Assembly (NCBI GenBank): GCA_036676475.1
Contig: JAKFCU010000093.1
Span: 1-8,665 of the forward strand
From: LC029 sp036676475
GTDB lineage: Bacteria > Bacillota > Bacilli > Aneurinibacillales > RAOX-1
Length of the DNA: 8,665 nucleotides
Direction: 5' to 3'
The position numbers were made by a program, and so were the translations under genes. Every line of letters begins with the position of its first letter. Position 1 is the stretch's first letter. Shown piece by piece: positions 1-6,200 of the stretch. The notes beneath the pieces were generated by a model that worked only from the letters and a program-made list of their open reading frames with translations, searched no databases and was not told the DNA's origin.

Positions 1-1331
1 GTGTTATCTGTAGATGAAGTATTCGTAGCTGCACCTTTCTCTTCTGCTAGCTTCTGTGTGTCCCACATTTTAAAGAATGGGAAGTAGATAAAGAATGATA
101 CAACGATGATAGCCAGTTGAAGAATCGCACCTGAGATACTGCCTGTGATGATATAACCGTTTAGGATAGGAGGCATGGTAAACGGAGTTACGACACCGAT
201 TGGTTTTGCTACCAATCCTAAATCCATGGAAACAAACGTCATAATAACTGCAGCAACAGGAGCTAAGATAAATGGAATCATCATAATTGGATTCAGAACG
301 ATTGGCATACCAAAGGTAACTGGTTCATTAATATTAAAGATTCCAGGTCCAATACCAAGGCGCCCTAGCTGCTTCATCTGCTGGCTTCTTGCGAAAAATA
401 CCATGGCCAGTACTAAAGAGAGAGTAGTACCGGATCCACCGATAAAGACAATGTCATTAAACTCGTTTGTAACAATATTTTTTACAGGTTCGCCAGCTTC
501 TAGTGACATCGCATTTTCTTGTGTCAAAGTTAACCAAACCGGTAAAATGACAGCGTTAACGATGTTTGCTCCGTGTAATCCTAAGCACCATAACATTTGA
601 ATAAGTATAAATACAATAATCGTTCCAACCAAGCTTGTACCAAGGCTGGTTAGTGGCTGCTGCAAGAGGACGGATACAACATTGTGAATGCTGCCGAAGT
701 CGCCGATGTTTTCTACAAGCAAGCGTAATCCCCATGCTACAACAACGGCTACAAACGCCGGTATTAAAGCAGAGAAGGATCTTGAAACAGCAGGGGGTAC
801 TCCATCTGGTAACTTTATGACAATATTCATTTGAGTAATTTTCCGGTAAATTTCGGTTGATAGTATGGCAATGACCATTCCAACGAATAAGCCTTTACTT
901 GTAAAAAGTCCGGTATTATAAGCATTTTCTAAGATGTCTGCACCAGTATTAGGATCTTGTCCAATTACATAGCTAGTAAAAGGGGATACAACAAAGTAGG
1001 CAGCAAGTGAAATGGCCGCCCCAGCCAGTGCATCGAGCTTATAGCTTTCAGATAAGCGGTATGCGACCCCAAATGTAGCGACGAGCCCCATGATCTCGAA
1101 GGTCCCGCGGTATGGATATAAGAGGCTAGTTTTAATGGTAGGATGTTCTGCTAGATAGTTAGTCCATGCGGTAATCGGGAAGTTAGCAATGATTAAGAAA
1201 AGAGAACCAATAATAATCAACGGCATGGCTAGAATTATACCGTCTCGTAGTGCACCAAGATGTCGCTGGGCAGCCAATCTACCTGCCACAGGCATTACTT
1301 TTGTTTCTAAGAAGCTATTAAATTTACTCAT
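1..1331 (-). CDS. celB: PTS system, cellobiose/oligo-beta-glucoside family EIIC permease (3' end cut by window edge)
   Basis: Membrane component of a phosphotransferase system that imports and phosphorylates a beta-linked disaccharide (cellobiose, chitobiose or lichenan oligosaccharide type). 443 codons are visible and the frame is still open at the left edge; the family is usually about 440-450 residues, so only a few tail residues are missing. The N-terminus MSKFNSFLETKVMPVAGRLA is typical of the family. Many hydrophobic helices follow. WCLGLHG (His253) and GPGIFNINEPVTFGMP (about residues 328-342, Glu336) match the substrate-binding His and Glu described for the Bacillus cereus ChbC structure. 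The tail after FFKMWDTQKLAEEKG is polar. The ATG at 1331-1329 is preceded by a G-rich ribosome binding site (GGGGGAAAGAGG). The exact sugar cannot be told from EIIC alone; IIA, IIB or a phospho-beta-glucosidase would be expected beyond the left edge. The symbol denotes the family, not a proven orthologue. Confidence 0.93.
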   Translation of the reverse strand, partial: MSKFNSFLETKVMPVAGRLAAQRHLGALRDGIILAMPLIIIGSLFLIIANFPITAWTNYLAEHPTIKTSLLYPYRGTFEIMGLVATFGVAYRLSESYKLDALAGAAISLAAYFVVSPFTSYVIGQDPNTGADILENAYNTGLFTSKGLFVGMVIAILSTEIYRKITQMNIVIKLPDGVPPAVSRSFSALIPAFVAVVVAWGLRLLVENIGDFGSIHNVVSVLLQQPLTSLGTSLVGTIIVFILIQMLWCLGLHGANIVNAVILPVWLTLTQENAMSLEAGEPVKNIVTNEFNDIVFIGGSGTTLSLVLAMVFFARSQQMKQLGRLGIGPGIFNINEPVTFGMPIVLNPIMMIPFILAPVAAVIMTFVSMDLGLVAKPIGVVTPFTMPPILNGYIITGSISGAILQLAIIVVSFFIYFPFFKMWDTQKLAEEKGAATNTSSTDN

Positions 1332-1512
1332 CCTCTTTCCCCCTATGTTCGTCTTTAACTCACGTTCTAAGATCGATCTAAAAATATTTAATAGGTGAAA
1401 ACTCTTCTGTTTTTCTGGATGCGATAAATAAATATCAAATGTTCGTATGTCCCCGGATAACCAAATAACTGAAGATTCAGAAATTCAGGTATGTAGGCGT
1501 TGGTGAAAACTG

Positions 1513-1524
1513 ACAAGTACTTGT
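1513..1524. promoter_or_regulatory. Palindrome at the predicted permease transcript start (possible operator)
   Basis: ACAAGTACTTGT is a perfect 12-bp palindrome lying just downstream of the predicted -10 element, about +1 to +13. This is a classic repressor position. The regulator is not identifiable: the half-site resembles ACAAGT/ACTTGT elements used by GntR/HutC-type sugar regulators, but the centre differs from their usual GTnTAnAC core. Confidence 0.35.
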
Positions 1525-1531
1525 AAGAAAC

Positions 1532-1560
1532 ATTGTAATCGCTTACACATAAGCGGTAAA
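1532..1560 (-). promoter_or_regulatory. Predicted sigma-A promoter of the PTS permease gene
   Basis: On the minus strand, TTTACC (1560-1555) and TACAAT (1537-1532) are separated by exactly 17 bp, matching the sigma-A consensus at 4/6 and 5/6 positions. Transcription would begin around 1525, giving a leader of roughly 190 nt before the permease ATG. The cre site lies within the spacer and -10, an arrangement that fits direct repression by CcpA. Confidence 0.55.
1534..1547 (-). promoter_or_regulatory. CcpA binding site (cre)
   Basis: TGTAATCGCTTACA fits the Bacillus cre consensus TGWAANCGNTNWCA at every position; its reverse complement TGTAAGCGATTACA also fits. It overlaps the spacer and -10 of the predicted permease promoter, so CcpA with HPr-Ser-P would be expected to shut the gene off when a preferred sugar is present. 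Confidence 0.75.
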
Positions 1561-1676
1561 TAAACAAAGTGTATCTAGGGATTTTTGCCATTCGTTGTAA
1601 TTTATTCCTCCGGAGAAACACTATGTATTCCTTTAGGCTCTCTAAATAAACACCTTAGAATAAGTAAGGAAATAGC

Positions 1677-1732
1677 TGTCCGCTACACGCGGACAAAAAC
1701 ACCAAAACTGTCCACGGAGGGTGACAGACACC
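1677..1732 (+). repeat. Intergenic palindromic repeat, copy 1 (right arm missing)
   Basis: This 56-bp segment matches 2902-2957 at 50 of 56 positions in the same orientation; the right-hand 42 bp match at 40 of 42. It begins with an inverted repeat TGTCCGC/GCGGACA (1677-1683 and 1689-1695) and ends with the core GGTGACAGACACC (1720-1732), itself a GGTG/CACC hairpin. Unlike copy 2, the left arm TGTCCACGG has no complementary right arm, so this copy looks truncated. Read on the minus strand it gives CTGTC/GACAG followed by TTTTGGTGTTTTT, so it could act as a weak terminator for the CBS gene. Confidence 0.7.
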
Positions 1733-1759
1733 TTATTAACACCGCAGTAGTGCTTAATA

Positions 1760-1796
1760 CGTAAAAGACACCTGCATCACAGTAAGTGCCTTTACG
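1760..1796 (-). terminator. Hairpin downstream of the HEPN-CBS gene (possible terminator)
   Basis: CGTAAA (1760-1765) pairs with TTTACG (1791-1796), and the inner part can extend the stem with a bulge and a mismatch. It starts about ten bases after the CBS gene stop. No clean U-run follows on the minus strand, so intrinsic termination is uncertain. One arm also contains GACACC, the end of the repeat core, so it may be a decayed relative of the repeat. Confidence 0.3.
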
Positions 1797-1806
1797 ACGA
1801 GCCTAT

Positions 1807-2532
1807 TCAATTTTCATCCTGGTAGTCCAACTCTATTAGATCCCAAGCAGTTATGATTCCTAGCGGCCTTTCAGAATTGCTCCCATTTTCAGTAATAATA
1901 ATCGCTTCTAAATCCAACTTATTTTTATGTTTTCCCTCATAAATTTCTTCTACTGAAAAGATGTCCAGTGTTTTTGAAACAAACTCTATCGGGTGGCTTT
2001 CTACGGTTGATATAATATCAAATACTCGAATGTCAGTAATATCTACAATCGTATTGATAAGATTCTCAGACATCCACCTAACAATATCATCAGTGGATAA
2101 TAAACCTATACATTCTTTATTTTTATATATGGGATATTGAGCGTATCCATATTCTTTTATGACCTTGAATACCTCTTGTAAGCTATCTTCGTAATCAAAA
2201 CAAATCACTTCTTTAGTCGCGATGGATAATGCATAATTTGGCCTGCTGAACACTTTAGCAATCATTTCAATATGTTCTACAATCTCCGTATGAGGTTCAG
2301 CAATATAAAAGCCTAACTCCCGCTTATCATGGACAATCGCATTTCTTAACTTTGCATATTGTTTTAAATCGTTTTGATAGTTTGCTATCAACTGATGTCT
2401 TTTCGCACCTCTATCCAGCAACACTACAAATCTATCATCATTTATTCTTACTTTGTTTTTTAACACTTCATGGATTTGGTTAAAGGCAACCTCAAAGCGC
2501 TCCGATAATGTATAGTTCATCGTATGTTTCAT
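1807..2532 (-). CDS. HEPN-like / tandem CBS domain protein
   Basis: 241 residues, soluble, with no signal peptide or membrane helix. Residues 1-95 appear all-helical and contain KLRNAIVHD, in which R63-N64-x3-H68 is the R-N-x3-H motif of HEPN ribonuclease domains. Residues about 104-157 and 167-237 form two CBS modules; each ends in the G-h-h-S/T-x-x-D pattern that contacts the ribose and phosphate of bound adenine nucleotides (G143LLSTDD149 and G225IITAWD231). The pair would form a Bateman module that could sense AMP, ATP or a related ligand and control the N-terminal domain. AGGAG lies 8 nt before the first ATG; a second ATG at codon 5 would be too far from it. The gene is visibly AT-rich, diverges from the VbhA-like gene and ends next to a hairpin. 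The CBS call is firm. HEPN is inferred from the motif and helical pattern, and nuclease activity is unproven. No gene name is recognised. Confidence 0.88.
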   Translation of the reverse strand: MKHTMNYTLSERFEVAFNQIHEVLKNKVRINDDRFVVLLDRGAKRHQLIANYQNDLKQYAKLRNAIVHDKRELGFYIAEPHTEIVEHIEMIAKVFSRPNYALSIATKEVICFDYEDSLQEVFKVIKEYGYAQYPIYKNKECIGLLSTDDIVRWMSENLINTIVDITDIRVFDIISTVESHPIEFVSKTLDIFSVEEIYEGKHKNKLDLEAIIITENGSNSERPLGIITAWDLIELDYQDEN

Positions 2533-2700
2533 GGTGGTAGCTCCTATTATATGTAAGTGGTAATGATTGTATTTTACATGAAACTTAAGAATTATGTAAT
2601 ATGTCCTACACTATAAAGGTACGATTGTCCTCTTGTATAATATAAGAATGTTGATATTTGGGGAAAGATCAGAAGAAATCCATATTTAGGAGGGGTATTA
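2533..2700. promoter_or_regulatory. Divergent upstream region of the HEPN-CBS and VbhA-like genes
   Basis: 168 bp separate the two start codons, so both promoters must lie here or overlap. On the plus strand TATAAT at 2636-2641 is a perfect -10 about 60 bp before the VbhA-like ATG, but no good -35 lies 16-18 bp upstream. On the minus strand AT-rich -10-like words (TAAAAT, TACAAT) lie upstream of the CBS ribosome binding site, without a convincing -35. No clear operator palindrome was found. Confidence 0.4.
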
Positions 2701-2889
2701 ATGACAAAGTCAAATAAAGAGCCAATTGAAAAGGCATTAAGTAATGCTAAGGCATCTCTGAAACTCTCAGGATTCAACGTTACAGAGAAACATGAGAAGC
2801 TAGTTCGATCTAAGCTAAACGGAGAAATAAGCGAAGAGGAATTCTTGAAAAAGGCAATAGAAATAGCCAAAGAATCAAAAGAGAAATGA
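2701..2889 (+). CDS. VbhA-family antitoxin-like small protein (orphan)
   Basis: 62 residues, charged and predicted to be helical. The pattern AKASLKLSGFNVTEKHEKL followed by a K/R-x-LNGEISEEEFLKKA tail matches the VbhA antitoxin family: an inhibitory helix, then a [K/R]xxLxGEIsxeEf helix. In characterised VbhA-type proteins the first helix carries [S/T]xxxE[G/N], whose Glu blocks ATP binding in a partner Fic AMP-transferase. Here the motif reads S19-L-K-L-S23-G24, so the Glu is replaced by Ser. No Fic gene (HPFxxGNGR) is present in the window. AGGAGG at 2688-2693 sits 7 nt before the ATG, an excellent start. Stop is TGA. Small VbhA-like proteins without a Fic neighbour occur in bacilli and their role is unclear. 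The coding call is strong; the family call rests on pattern and the antitoxin function is doubtful. Confidence 0.8.
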   Translation: MTKSNKEPIEKALSNAKASLKLSGFNVTEKHEKLVRSKLNGEISEEEFLKKAIEIAKESKEK

Positions 2890-2901
2890 GTGGTATATGA
2901 G

Positions 2902-2957
2902 TGTCCACTCCAGACGGACAAAATCACCAAAACTGTCCACGAAGGGTGACAGACACC
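2902..2957 (+). repeat. Intergenic palindromic repeat, copy 2
   Basis: Same-orientation partner of 1677-1732 (50 of 56 positions identical). It begins 12 bp after the VbhA-like stop codon. It contains TGTCC/GGACA (2902-2906 and 2916-2920), a linker, and the core GGTGACAGACACC (2945-2957). The core plus sequence just beyond it makes the larger hairpin annotated at 2934-2968. The GGACA and TGTCC words can pair in more than one way, so the RNA has mutually exclusive folds. Confidence 0.75.
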
Positions 2958-2968
2958 GCTCGTGGACA
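2934..2968. repeat. 35-nt hairpin: 9-bp arms around the repeat core
   Basis: TGTCCACGA (2934-2942) and TCGTGGACA (2960-2968) are perfect inverted arms. Inside them GGTG (2945-2948) and CACC (2954-2957) pair around a 5-nt loop, leaving a symmetric 2x2 internal loop. The stem is nearly equally good on both strands. On the minus strand it is followed by AGTTTTGGTGATTTTG; on the plus strand by AAATTG. It may act as a transcription end, an mRNA-stabilising structure or a mobile palindromic element. Confidence 0.75.
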
Positions 2969-2990
2969 AATTGTACGATTTTGTCTTTTT
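2965..2990 (+). terminator. Possible intrinsic terminator of the VbhA-like gene
   Basis: GACAAA (2965-2970) can pair with TTTGTC (2980-2985), followed directly by TTTTT (2986-2990). The stem is short and AT-rich and competes with the larger hairpin upstream, because both use GACA at 2965-2968. Termination is plausible but weakly supported. Confidence 0.35.
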
Positions 2991-2992
2991 GT

Positions 2993-3005
2993 GGTGACAG
3001 ACACC
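2993..3005 (+). repeat. Repeat core, copy 3 (solo)
   Basis: GGTGACAGACACC, identical to the cores at 1720-1732 and 2945-2957 and in the same orientation, here without the flanking arms. It lies about 35 bp beyond copy 2 and upstream of the pullulanase promoter. Confidence 0.65.
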
Positions 3006-3038
3006 CTAGGGGGGTGATATTATTAGGTTAGTAGTTTA

Positions 3039-3052
3039 TGAAAGCGCTTGCG
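3039..3052 (+). promoter_or_regulatory. Cre-like CcpA site upstream of the pullulanase promoter
   Basis: TGAAAGCGCTTGCG matches the strong cre form TGAAAGCGCTTTCA at 12 of 14 positions; the two differences are in the right half. It lies just upstream of the predicted -35 and overlaps operator O1, so CcpA and a specific regulator could compete here. Confidence 0.45.
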
Positions 3053-3067
3053 CAACTTGTTGCACAG
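3048..3067. promoter_or_regulatory. Operator O1, imperfect palindrome overlapping the -35
   Basis: Centred between 3057 and 3058. Half-sites TGCGCAAC and GTTGCACA are inverted around TT, with 7 of the 8 half-site pairs matching. It aligns base for base in the same 20-bp register with the perfect palindrome O2, sharing the TGyGCAAy half-site. It covers the -35 hexamer, so binding should block RNA polymerase. LacI-family operators usually have a central CG, which O1 lacks and O2 has. Confidence 0.5.
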
Positions 3068-3087
3068 GGTGCCAACTAAACTATTAT
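3060..3087 (+). promoter_or_regulatory. Predicted sigma-A promoter of the pullulanase gene
   Basis: TTGCAC (3060-3065) and TATTAT (3082-3087) are separated by 16 bp. Transcription should start near 3094, giving a leader of about 145 nt. The -35 lies within operator O1, and operator O2 starts about ten bases after the predicted transcript start. Confidence 0.55.
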
Positions 3088-3101
3088 CTCTTTTTTCACC
3101 T

Positions 3102-3123
3102 TTTGTGCAATCGATTGCACAAA
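3102..3123. promoter_or_regulatory. Operator O2, 22-bp perfect palindrome (LacI-family type)
   Basis: TTGTGCAATCGATTGCACAA (3103-3122), with one further T/A pair on each side, is a perfect palindrome around a central CG. This is the shape bound by LacI-family repressors such as the MalR/MdxR maltodextrin regulators. Its centre is 55 bp from that of O1, about five helical turns, which would allow looping between them. It lies early in the transcribed leader. The identity of the repressor is inferred, not seen. Confidence 0.65.
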
Positions 3124-3224
3124 CCCCCTGCACCCCATAGCAACAAGAGGTTACATAAGGTACCACCTTTACCACCAAACAACATCATGATTCACAGCCA
3201 GTCAGCACCACCCGCAAACAGAAT

Positions 3225-3241
3225 AGGAGGAGAAGCATTTG
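3225..3241 (+). promoter_or_regulatory. Ribosome binding site that selects a TTG start
   Basis: AGGAGG (3225-3230) is followed by 8 nt and then TTG (3239-3241). The first in-frame ATG, at 3254, has only a weaker AGGAAG placed too close. Starting at TTG also gives the signal peptide a normal basic N-region (MSRKNMR). Confidence 0.75.
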
Positions 3242-6200
3242 AGTAGGAAGAACATGAGGGCGTTCTCGGTAGTGATGGTTATTGCTCTTCTACTTCAGCT
3301 AGTTTCAGGAAGTGGATTGTATACAAGAGCAAACGCCGAAACCACTCCAGCGAGCCCAATCATCCATGAAGACAACAGCGTTACCTTTAACTATGTAAGC
3401 AAAGGGGAAACAGCCGTCTATGTTATTGGGAACCATAACAATTGGTCAACAGAAACTGCTACCCCAATGACGCTAGAAAACGGCGTATTCATGGCAACAT
3501 TACCACCCCTAGCCGAAGGAGACTATCAATATAAGTTTCTATTAAACAACCGAAGCTGGGATGAAAGTACGGCGGACCCATTAAATACTAATCCACAAGT
3601 GGGAGGGAATTCGACCTTCCGTATCGGACCGGCACCAGCGACAGTAACAAGCCCGGTCATCAACGATGATGGAACGGTCACTTTCCAGTACTTAGGTGAG
3701 GCTGACCGAGTGCGTGTCGCAGGCAGCTTTACGAGCTGGGCTGACAATGCAAAAGAAATGACGAAAAATGCTGAAGGTGTTTGGCAGCTTACCACAGAGT
3801 TTGCTCCAGGAACCTACGAATACAAGTTCATCATCGGAGACAGCAATTGGATCACCGACCCTAGCAACCCGAACCAAGCGAACGGAAACTCCGTCGTCCA
3901 TGCACCAGGCCTAATCATCAACGCGCCAGCCACAACGAAAAAAGGCCAAACGGTCACACTCTCTGCAAAAGCACTAAACGAAAAGGGAGAACAGTCCGAC
4001 GTGACTCCACAATGGAGCCTGAAGGACGGGAGAGACGGAATCACGTTATCCAACAACAGCCTAACGATCGCTGACACGTATTCCGTACAACCGAACGACA
4101 GCATCACCGTCCAAGCAACACTCGACGGAAAAACGGCAGAAAAAACAATTCAAATCCTTAGCACTACTTATTCTTATACCATCAATTACTACCGTTTTGA
4201 CGGTGCCCAAAACAATTGGGATATGTGGATTTGGGAGGACGGCAAAGACGGAGCGGCATATTCATTCACAACAACACAAGACGGATTTGCCCAAGCAACA
4301 TATGAATTTTCTTCAAGCTCCATCAACATCATCACAAGACCAGGAAACTGGACGACACAAGATGTTACACGAAAAATCGAAATCAAAGACGGAGACTCTG
4401 TTGAAGTTTGGTTGACTCAAGACCAAACCGAAGTGAGCTACACAAAGCCAGACTTAACGGCAGCTGTTCAAGCGGCATTAATGGACGCTAAAAACAGCAT
4501 CAACGTGTCTGTTAACAAAAAACTAGCGGACGACACCACCTTCACACTAACCGATGTCGCTGATAACCAAGACATTGCAACAACAGTAACCAAGCTTAGC
4601 GACACAAAAGTGAAGCTAACGATCACAGACCCATCACAAATCGATGTGAGAAAGCAGTATCAAGTGAACGCAACCGGTTACCAACCTACAAAGGTAACAA
4701 TGCGCAATGTCCTAAACGATGACCAATTTTACTATAATGGAAAAGACTTAGGCTACACATACTCACCATCCGAAACAACGTTCAAGCTTTGGGCACCAAC
4801 TGCTCAAAAGGTAAGCGTTGCCATCTACGATAACCAAGGAACATACGAAGGCGCATTCGTCACCGACCACACCAACGGCACGGAAACCGCCATGACTCGT
4901 GCCTCAAACGGCGTGTGGTCACTCACCCTAAACGGCGATCAAGATGGAAAATACTATATGTACAAAGTCGAGTTTGCAGACGGAACAACCAACTATGCAG
5001 TTGACCCTTATGCCCGCTCCACTTCGCCGAACGGTCAACGGACAGCGATCATCAACTTGGATGATACCGACCCAACCGGTTTTAATCCGGAAGCCAAACC
5101 AGCGTTTGTATCGCCAACCGATGCGATTCTATACGAGCTGCACGTGCGCGATTTTTCCATAGATGAAAATTCAGGCATGACCAATAAAGGGAAGTACAAG
5201 GCATTCACCGAGTCGAACACCACGGGGCCAAATGGCGTCAAAACCGGCTTAGACTCACTGAAGGAATTAGGAGTGACTCATGTTCACTTACTACCAGTCT
5301 ATGACTTCGGTTCCGTGAACGAACGAACAGTGAATGACCCGAACTCGACTGATCCAAAGTTCAACTGGGGTTATGACCCGATACACTTCAATGTACCAGA
5401 AGGATCATACGCAACCGACCCAGCGGATCCAACGTCACGTGTGACCGAGTTCAAGGAAATGGTTCAAGCCATGCACGATAAAGGCATTCGCGTCGTGATG
5501 GACGTGGTGTACAATCACACGTACATCCCTGAAGCGACCCAGCTTTCTGGCGGTTCTCCGTTTGATAAAATCGTTCCGGGCTACTACTACCGTACGGACG
5601 ATGCGGGGAAAATTACGAACGGTTCGGGCACAGGAAACGAAGTCGCGTCCGAAAGACCGATGATTCGTAAGTATATTAAGGACTCCGTGAAATATTGGGC
5701 TACCGAATACGGAGTGGACGGCTTCCGCTTTGACTTGATGGGCTTAATCGACCGTCAAACGATGAGCGAATTAACGAAGGAACTGAAGGAAGAGGTTGAT
5801 CCGAGCATTCTGATTTATGGGGAACCGTGGACAGGCGGATCCACAAGCTTAGATGCATCCTTACAAAACTTCAAAGGAACACAAAAAGACCAAGGCTATG
5901 CGGTATTTAACGACAATATCCGTGGCGCCATTAAAGGCGGAAGCGATGACGCATCGACTGGTTTCGCAACAGGCGCAACTGGGAAGGAAGCCGACATTGC
6001 AAAGGGTGTCATCGGTTCGATCACAGACTTTACAAACCGCCCATCTGAAAGCATCAACTATGTGACAGCGCATGACAATCTAAACCTGTGGGATAAAATG
6101 ATGAAGGTCGCGAATCAAGATATCACGACCGATCCGCATGCGATCATCACCGAGGACAATGCGCTGCAAAACGAATGGGTCAAACGCAGCCTACTAGCAA

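Noticed and set aside
175..1398. Three plus-strand open frames (175-600, 635-820, 1189-1398)
   Set aside because: They are antisense to the permease gene, whose long frame, motifs and ribosome binding site are convincing.
1332..1525. RNA antiterminator (RAT/terminator pair) as in LicT/SacY-controlled PTS genes
   Set aside because: No RAT-like conserved sequence and no GC-rich terminator followed by a U-run is visible in the leader.
1532..1620. Sigma-54 promoter (-24/-12) as in LevR-type PTS operons
   Set aside because: A TGGCA word is present near 1592 on the minus strand, but no TTGC follows at the required distance.
1388..1621. Open frame of 77 codons on the minus strand upstream of the permease
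   Set aside because: It spans the promoter, the cre site and the leader, shows no recognisable domain, and its existence conflicts with the regulatory elements found there.
2592..2969. Open frame of 125 codons on the minus strand
   Set aside because: It is antisense to the VbhA-like gene and begins inside the palindromic repeat; its product looks like translated repeat and antisense sequence.
1677..3005. CRISPR array or insertion sequence
   Set aside because: The repeats are not regularly spaced around similar-sized spacers, and no transposase or terminal inverted repeats with target duplications are seen; the elements are short intergenic palindromes.
3157..3169. Small hairpin AAGGT/ACCTT in the pullulanase leader
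   Set aside because: A 5-bp stem with a 3-nt loop is too weak to support as a regulatory structure.
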